A model generated the notes under the pieces. The model did not search any database, was not told where the DNA came from, and saw nothing but the letters and a program-made list of their open reading frames with translations. A stretch of DNA of 52,500 bases from Glandiceps talaboti (taxonomy: Eukaryota; Hemichordata; Enteropneusta; Spengelidae): positions 17,955,306 through 18,007,805 of the forward strand of contig NC_135567.1 of the NCBI RefSeq assembly GCF_964340395.1. The letters run 5' to 3'. Every line of letters begins with the position of its first letter. The first letter of the stretch is position 1. The translations under genes and the position numbers were made by a program. This document shows positions 46,790-52,500 of this stretch, in pieces.

Positions 46790-49778
46790 GTGTGCGTACA
46801 TGCACACTTGTGTGTATGTGGGTATATGTCTACAAGATTTGGATGCGTGTTTTGTGCATGCTATGAATGTGTCTTTGTGTGTGTTACCTGATCACCTATT
46901 ATAGATTTTTGTGTGATTTCAGTCAAGAGCTACGGCATATTCAAATTAATATCTGTATTCTCACTACAGACATATGATCATTACTTCATATAAAACGATA
47001 GGTGTAAAGAGAAATCCAATTAGGGTGTACTTGGATTCAGTGTGTTCTCAACAAATTTGTGCATTACACCAGTATATGCCAACAAAAGCAAAGAATAATA
47101 TTGCCATCGTTTCTCTGTTGTTTGTTCACTTTTTTTTTTTTTTTTTTTAACAAATCTAAGGATCACGACAAGGGCGAGCAATCAGAACACGACCTGAAAT
47201 ATTTACTGAAATTATTATCATCTGTACATTTTATATCAATTCTACTCGTGTCATTCTTTATGGGTATTTGTAATGGTTTAGTCTATGGATTTCTATTCTG
47301 GCATTTAGAAAATTTAGGTGAGTATGCTATATGTGTTCTGATGTAACACCTACGCTAATCACACATCAAAGGAATGAATGAACTATCTTATATATTCAAT
47401 AGGGAACTTGCAAACCCGCCATGTTGAATGTTGCATCATGGGAAATGGGATAATAAATGCTAATAAATTAGTATGGTAAACAATATCGTTACATTGTTTG
47501 TAACCATGGATAATCAATTCATAGTAACCCTGACCTTTGTGGGAGGTTTATTTTGTTGGTAGCTCCAGATTAGGTGTTACGATCACCACAGATAATCACA
47601 CAGTCCTTTGCATCTGAGAATTCTCAGTCTAGATTGCAAGTTCCCTATTGCATTATGGCTACGATATCTCTGCCAAATGCCTTGACAGAAGGTCATTTTA
47701 ACTTATATACATTAGCTCGCTCTCAAACGGTTATGATTGGTTGCTATCAGAAACTCAATAACGAATTTTCCTCCTTTTTCAGTCCTCGGTTGATTCAGTC
47801 CTCGGTTGATCACGTTTTTTCCCTTGGTTTAGTTTCTGTATGTAATATGTTATGTTTACTGTTACAAATTGACTCTATGGACGTTTGCAGTATACAGTTA
47901 TTTATCTTAACAATGATTGACATGTCCATTATCTGATTGATTTGCATGCAGGAGCATCCCAGCTGTTAATGGGTACAGCGAGCATCGTCATTTACGGGGC
48001 AGAGGTCATTATGTTCTTTCTAACCTATCGGATAATATCTGTGATTGGACACATCTGTGTTTTACACCTGGGATTAGTATGCTATGCTATACGATTTCTT
48101 GTGTACTCACAAATAACCAATCCATGGTGGGTGATTCCTGCCGAAATTCTACAAGGTATTATTTAGTTTAATGATGTCATTATTAATAGAATATGTAGCT
48201 AAGTGAAATCAATAATAACATGTAATCTCATCACGTTGGGTTGTAAATCCAATTCTAAAGACACCATTACAAGGGAAGTGATATGAGAATTGCAGGTAGG
48301 CAGCCAGGCAATGAAAAACAAATTGAAGAAAGGCACAGTGGGTGACAGATTAAATGTACACAATTAAACAGGAAGGGGTAGTCTGAAATGTTTGCAGTTG
48401 TTAGTGCCTGAATGGAAGGGGGGGGGGGGAGGTGTAGATACATAGGCTCGATAGAGATAGACAGAGGCGTGCAGTCTTGTTATACACGAGTGATAATTAC
48501 ATTTTATTTCCCAGTGAGTCTACATAAATACTATTATATAAATATCCATATTTTATAGATTTTTAAAGGAATTTATCGGAATGAGATTATCTTTGGATTT
48601 GGGTATTGTAAACAATACTGCTACATGGTATGCAACCATGAATGATCAATTCATCGTCACCCTAACCATTGTGAGATGTTTTTTAATCGGTAGCTCCAGA
48701 TTAGGTATTAAGATAACCACAGATAATCCCATAGTCCTTTGCGTCTGAGCATGCTCAGTCTGGATTGCAAGTTCTCTTTTGAGATGTGTAGTGTAAAGTA
48801 TAAACTCTTTATAATGATACATTGATTTATTGACTCTAACCTCTTCGTATTTGACATGTCTCTTTCTTACAGGTATTACATTTGCCGCCGTTTGGACTGC
48901 TCTGACGTCATACATGGCACTAGCTGTTCCAAGTGACTCATTTGCAACGTTACAGGGTATACTCCATGGCGTCTATTGGGGTCTAGGTTGTGGAGTTGGT
49001 AACATGCTAGGGGGTCTTCTAGTTGATATTTTCGGAGCTGTGAAAACATTCGCTAGTTTTTCATTCGCAGCTGCAGCTGTGATGATTGTATTTGTAATTG
49101 TACAAAGGGTAGGTCTTTTCATGATGTCATATCTTTGAAAAACTAGAATATTTGTCGTGTACTTAATGTCCTTATAGCAGCCATACTACACTCCAAAGTA
49201 ATTGAATATATTCATTAGATTATGACGAAACTGCCTTAACCGTGATATACAGGGCGCCCTCACCGTTTGTTTATTTTATGCCTTTGTTTCTATTATTCAT
49301 TTATGCATTCCTATATACGTTATCCACCTATCGTTTTTTGTAAGCTGTCTACCAAGAGCAAAATTACAAAGAAGTCCGTCGACCAAATATGATTGCGCAT
49401 CATCTGTTTCCGAAAAGTCAAACTTTGAAATATTTGTGAAGTTACAAACTTTACAAAAGCTTCAACATCCAAATATGACATTCTAAAAAGCAAATCACAT
49501 TTTGAAACAATTTGAAAAGGTAGCCAAATCTCCCATTTGTATATGCGGTTATCTGTCAGTGATATGTTTTATTTTTGTTACAGGTTTGTGATAAACCAAA
49601 GGGTTTGAAAGACGGGTATGATGAGTTAGAGGGAGATACGTCAATCGGATCCGGAATGGGTGAAAAAGTAGCTCTCAGTACAGGGGACGACGCTCTTCAA
49701 AAACCAAAGAAATCGGTTTCTTCAATGCCACCAGAAGTTGCTGCAGCTCAAGCCCTTCCAGGAGCGGATTTTAATTAG
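44655..49778 (+). CDS. MFSD6: MFSD6-like major facilitator superfamily membrane protein, six coding exons
   Basis: Exons: 44655-45556, 46463-46616, 47161-47317, 47952-48155, 48873-49108, 49584-49778; all GT-AG, phases join to 615 residues. The ATG lies in AAAATGGCGGACGG, a strong start that is also a YY1-type motif. Residues 51-76 (MFYFFFFGGIGALFPYLTIY) are TM1. GPIWGAIADKYRKRR (96-110) is the MFS loop 2-3 motif. A long hydrophilic luminal loop (about 131-265) contains NKT and cysteines. EKVFLILMTLIIFGEITQSP starts the next span. Exons 3-5 give LVYGFLFWHLENLGASQLLMG, IPAEILQGITFAAVW and AVPSDSFATLQGILHGVYWG, which match the MFSD6 C-terminal half. About twelve spans are expected. The acidic tail ends PPEVAAAQALPGADFN. 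MFSD6 is a plasma or internal membrane protein with poorly known substrate. Vertebrate MFSD6 is about 790 residues, so this form has shorter termini. Introns carry two family B elements, a tandem repeat and a microsatellite cluster. Confidence 0.93.
45600..46045. repeat. About 88-bp tandem repeat (MFSD6 intron 1)
   Basis: Five copies of a unit with ACAAGAATTAGATAATGTAC, GACAATTAGCTATTTCAGC and GTGTTATAAATCTTGGTGAC. The last copies are more diverged. Confidence 0.95.
46668..46800. repeat. Microsatellite cluster (GTGGT)n, (GGT)n, (GT)n, (CTGT)n
   Basis: Four adjoining simple repeats in MFSD6 intron 2, starting about 50 bases after the exon 2 donor. G-rich on the plus strand, hence on the transcript. 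Confidence 0.95.
47398..47649 (+). mobile_element. MITE-like element, family B, copy 2 (MFSD6 intron 3)
   Basis: Starts AATAGGGAACTTGCAA and ends TTGCAAGTTCCCTATT, a perfect 16-bp inverted pair. The interior includes CCGCCATGTTGAATGTTGCA and GGTAGCTCCAGATTAGGTG. It is the reverse-oriented partner of 1215-1467. No clear target duplication. Confidence 0.8.
48420..48435. repeat. Short G-run
   Basis: About a dozen consecutive G in MFSD6 intron 4, with purine flanks. Confidence 0.9.
48603..48780 (+). mobile_element. Family B element, truncated copy 3 (MFSD6 intron 4)
   Basis: Follows copy 2 from GTAAACAATA through GATCAATTCATCGTCACCCT, GGTAGCTCCAGATTAGGT and ATTGCAAGTTCTCTTTT. The first 75 bp or so of the family are missing. 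Confidence 0.7.
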
Positions 49779-49804
49779 TACCATACTTATCTAGTGGTGA
49801 AGAT

Positions 49805-49810
49805 AATAAA
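49805..49810 (+). terminator. Candidate poly(A) signal of MFSD6
   Basis: AATAAA 26 bases after the stop codon. Very close, so a more distal signal may be used. Confidence 0.3.
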
Positions 49811-49849
49811 TGATGTGTTTATAATAAGTCATATGAACTTGTAATATTT

Positions 49850-51765
49850 CATTTATACACAATTATTATTCTAAATGTACATATAAAGATATCAATTGAT
49901 AAAATGAGTACATAAGATGGTCACACAAAGCAATGTGTTATTAATTTTAATTAAGCAGTATTTGGTGTATCACTCAATGTGCGACGAATTAAGGGCGATA
50001 CAAACTTCCAGGTACCTATGACATCCTCCTTATGCTCATGTGTCCATAAGGTCACGTGTGCTGAGTAATGGGTCAATCTGTTTACAAAGACTGAAGTGTA
50101 TATATTCGAAAATTTCAGTTAAAATTTCCATGTTTGTGTTGGAATCGAAAGTTTAATTCAATACCACACACGCACACACACATATTAAAATGGTAGTATA
50201 TTAAGTAATCTCATCACAAAATGAAGGATTCATTGATTTTCATAGAGCAACGTATGACACAATTTGCATATGTAAATGAAGAGCTGAATATATGAATGAG
50301 TAGCATTAAGCTGATCACACAAAACATGTTATTCCATATAGCTTTATTTGTCGAATCACACAATTCAGGACACATTTACTTAGTACGTATTACTTTTTGT
50401 AATGAGAAAAATATAAATTGAGAGTATTTGGGAAATACCTTAAAGCAATATATTGTTTATTAACGAAGTATTTAACTATCAGATCTATTGACAAGCTGGG
50501 GGAGAACAAACCGAAACTTTAAATGAACACTTCAACATTAGATCACATTCCTTTCCAATTTATCCAAAGTAACTATATTGTAATCTCTCCTATTGATTAT
50601 TGGAACCATAAACAACATATTCTCCATTCCAAGAGATCGTCTACATTACTACTTATCAAGTAATACAAGATAGCTACTGGTGATAAATAGCGAGAAATGG
50701 TGATTTGAAAACATTTGGGCCATTCAAACTTGGACGTGACGTTATTCAAATTAATGACAACTTGTTGATAATGTGAAGTATAATAATGAATTTAGCTCTA
50801 TAGGCAGAGATTTGGATTACTTTCGTTTTTCTACATGTGTAACATCAATTGTAGTCTATACAGTAATAATTCCTGCAACACTCAATTATTAATCGTACAT
50901 CATTGGTCGACAGGTCTTTAAGTATACATATAAAACTTCGTTAGGTTTTGACCCCCACACGGGATGTCTCCTCCAGGGTAAAGAAATGTTTATCTAATTT
51001 CCGATGTATGCAGTGGTGGTGAATAAACAAACGTCGGTGAATAAAGTTGAAAATATACACTAAAGCACTTGTCGATCTCCTTTATCTCACCCGAATTGAC
51101 CAATCTCAAGTCCGTGTCTACCAATTGATTTATCAGTGTAGTTGGAGTGACCATAGTAATCACTAGTTTGTAAGATATACCATGACAGGGCGCCCTCACA
51201 GGACGTATCTAACAGTCAAAGTTATCACAGGCTCGTATGTCACTACGTAAATGTTAAGGCCAAATATTAATTCAAATAAATTTGTGTTGATAACAAATGA
51301 ATTTACATAATGCAAATTATTATAATTTGGCCTGAGAGGGCGCATAGAATGTTTCATTCGAAAGTATAGAATGACGTGTTTGGGCTTTAGTGTATGACAT
51401 TATGAATGGTTTATATTACTTCATTTTAAATACAAAGTATACAGTTCGCTATACATGGCTTGAATTATTTTTAGTAAATTTAAAACAATTCATTTACAAA
51501 TTGCCTCACTATAATTTTAATTTAAACATTATTTATATATTATTTTTTTTCTCAAAACAAGCAATATTGACAGGTATCTGCTTGATAAGGTAATTGTCAG
51601 TGTTTAGAATTTATTTGTTCTGTAACATTTACGATGATGAAATTAGAAAATATCGAAAGAATTAAGAAGATAGATTTTTTGTAGATTTTGCTTCGATTCA
51701 TTTTACGTTCAAATAGCTGTAATTTCATACTCATGAATTATAAAATACTGGAAAGAATTCATCCA
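49850..51765. other. DNA downstream of MFSD6, no gene recognised
   Basis: AT-rich, no domain-bearing frame. It may include the MFSD6 3' untranslated region. A short CA-rich run (50168-50182) is the only simple repeat noticed. Confidence 0.5.
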
Positions 51766-51769
51766 GACT

Positions 51770-52110
51770 GTTACAGTGGTCATTTGCATGAACATTGGGT
51801 ATTTAGTTTGTTTTTTCAATTTATGAAACAATTTCATCAAGTCAATGTGAAACAACATATTCCAAGTCCTTTTTTTAATTCAATAAATTGCAAAGGCAAT
51901 TTAAAAAAATGTTTGTTGTTGTACGTACAATAACAAACTTTTTTTTTTACACATTTTAAAGCTTTTTGCAATGTATTGAGTTACACAAACACTTAATTAG
52001 GCAATGTTGTTTCATATCAATTTTTCAAGTAGGAAAACATGTTAAATTGTTTTATAAATTAAACATCTAAAATAAATACTCAATCTCCATCCATATGTTC
52101 ACTTTAATTG
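51770..52110. mobile_element. Family D foldback element, copy 2
   Basis: Left arm GTCATTTGCATGAACATTGG, centre TTGTACGTACAA (about 51919-51930) and right arm CAATCTCCATCCATATG, with TTTTTGCAATGTATTGAGTT and TTTTTCAAGTAGGAAAAC inside. Same plan as 10526-10875. Confidence 0.75.
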
Positions 52111-52340
52111 ACATATCCACCTGAAAACCTATATCCGTGGTATGAACCAACAGACAAACTTACCAGTGTTATAGAACAGTGCTTATTTAATTAGGTTCAG
52201 TTCTTAGCCATTAATCTTTTCTCAAATCCTTTTTATTCACAAATAATGCTCATACATCCTATGCAAATATGCTAATAACAGGCAAACTCTTTAAAGCCCC
52301 TGAGCCATGTAAATGTCCATTCTACACATAATGGCTTATG

Positions 52341-52343
<3 letters not shown>

Positions 52344-52424
<81 letters not shown>
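52344..52424. repeat. (TA)n microsatellite
   Basis: About 40 TA dinucleotides, self-complementary and able to extrude as a cruciform. Confidence 0.98.
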
Positions 52425-52427
<3 letters not shown>

Positions 52428-52470
52428 TTAACGAAAGTCAAATTTGAAAATATCGATAGAAGATAAAGGG

Positions 52471-52500
52471 ATAATGTATGTATATATGTATGTATGTATG
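52471..52500. repeat. (GTAT)n microsatellite, cut by the window edge
   Basis: GTATGTATATATGTATGTAT runs to the last base. Confidence 0.9.

Overview
This window is animal (metazoan) nuclear DNA. Every gene is split by GT-AG introns. The exons translate to conserved animal protein families (amphiphysin-type BAR protein, LARGE-like GT49 glycosyltransferase, ESCRT-III subunit CHMP5, MFSD6). The space between exons is AT-rich and full of microsatellites, minisatellites, SINE-like pieces and short inverted-repeat DNA transposons. A non-model, probably marine, invertebrate fits best. I cannot choose between an invertebrate deuterostome and a lophotrochozoan by eye.

Layout. (1) About 1-2.9 kb, minus strand: first six coding exons of an amphiphysin/BIN-like BAR gene that runs off the left edge. 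(2) 2.9-3.58 kb: a shared head-to-head promoter. (3) 3.58-17.86 kb, plus strand: a 16-exon type II membrane glycosyltransferase. It has a LARGE/B4GAT1-type GT49 catalytic domain behind a luminal beta-sandwich-like region. Its introns hold a 98-bp minisatellite, a 49-bp minisatellite, a hAT-like element, several foldback elements and a nested transposon. (4) 17.9-22.6 kb: repeat-rich convergent intergenic DNA. (5) 22.58-28.45 kb, minus strand: CHMP5 in seven exons. (6) 28.45-44.6 kb: a large region without a protein gene. It holds the CHMP5 promoter, a tRNA-like sequence, a CpG-containing promoter-like block with a good splice donor (possible untranslated first exon of MFSD6), and long (GA)n, (CAGA)n and (CATA)n arrays. 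(7) 44.65-49.78 kb, plus strand: MFSD6-like transporter in six coding exons. (8) 49.8-52.5 kb: downstream DNA with a foldback repeat and an 80-bp (TA)n run.

The four genes do not form a pathway. BAR protein and CHMP5 both act on membrane shape (curvature sensing; ESCRT-III). The glycosyltransferase is a Golgi enzyme and MFSD6 a multi-pass membrane protein. They look like ordinary neighbours.

The most unusual features are: tandem repeats that have copied a 3' splice site, clearly in two genes and possibly upstream of a third; a three-level transposon nest inside the glycosyltransferase; foldback elements with 9-bp target duplications; and a GT49 enzyme with an extra luminal domain. I saw no CRISPR array, operon or prokaryote-type system, and no convincing new biological system. 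Exon boundaries were set by hand from splice sites, phase and family similarity; no search was run.
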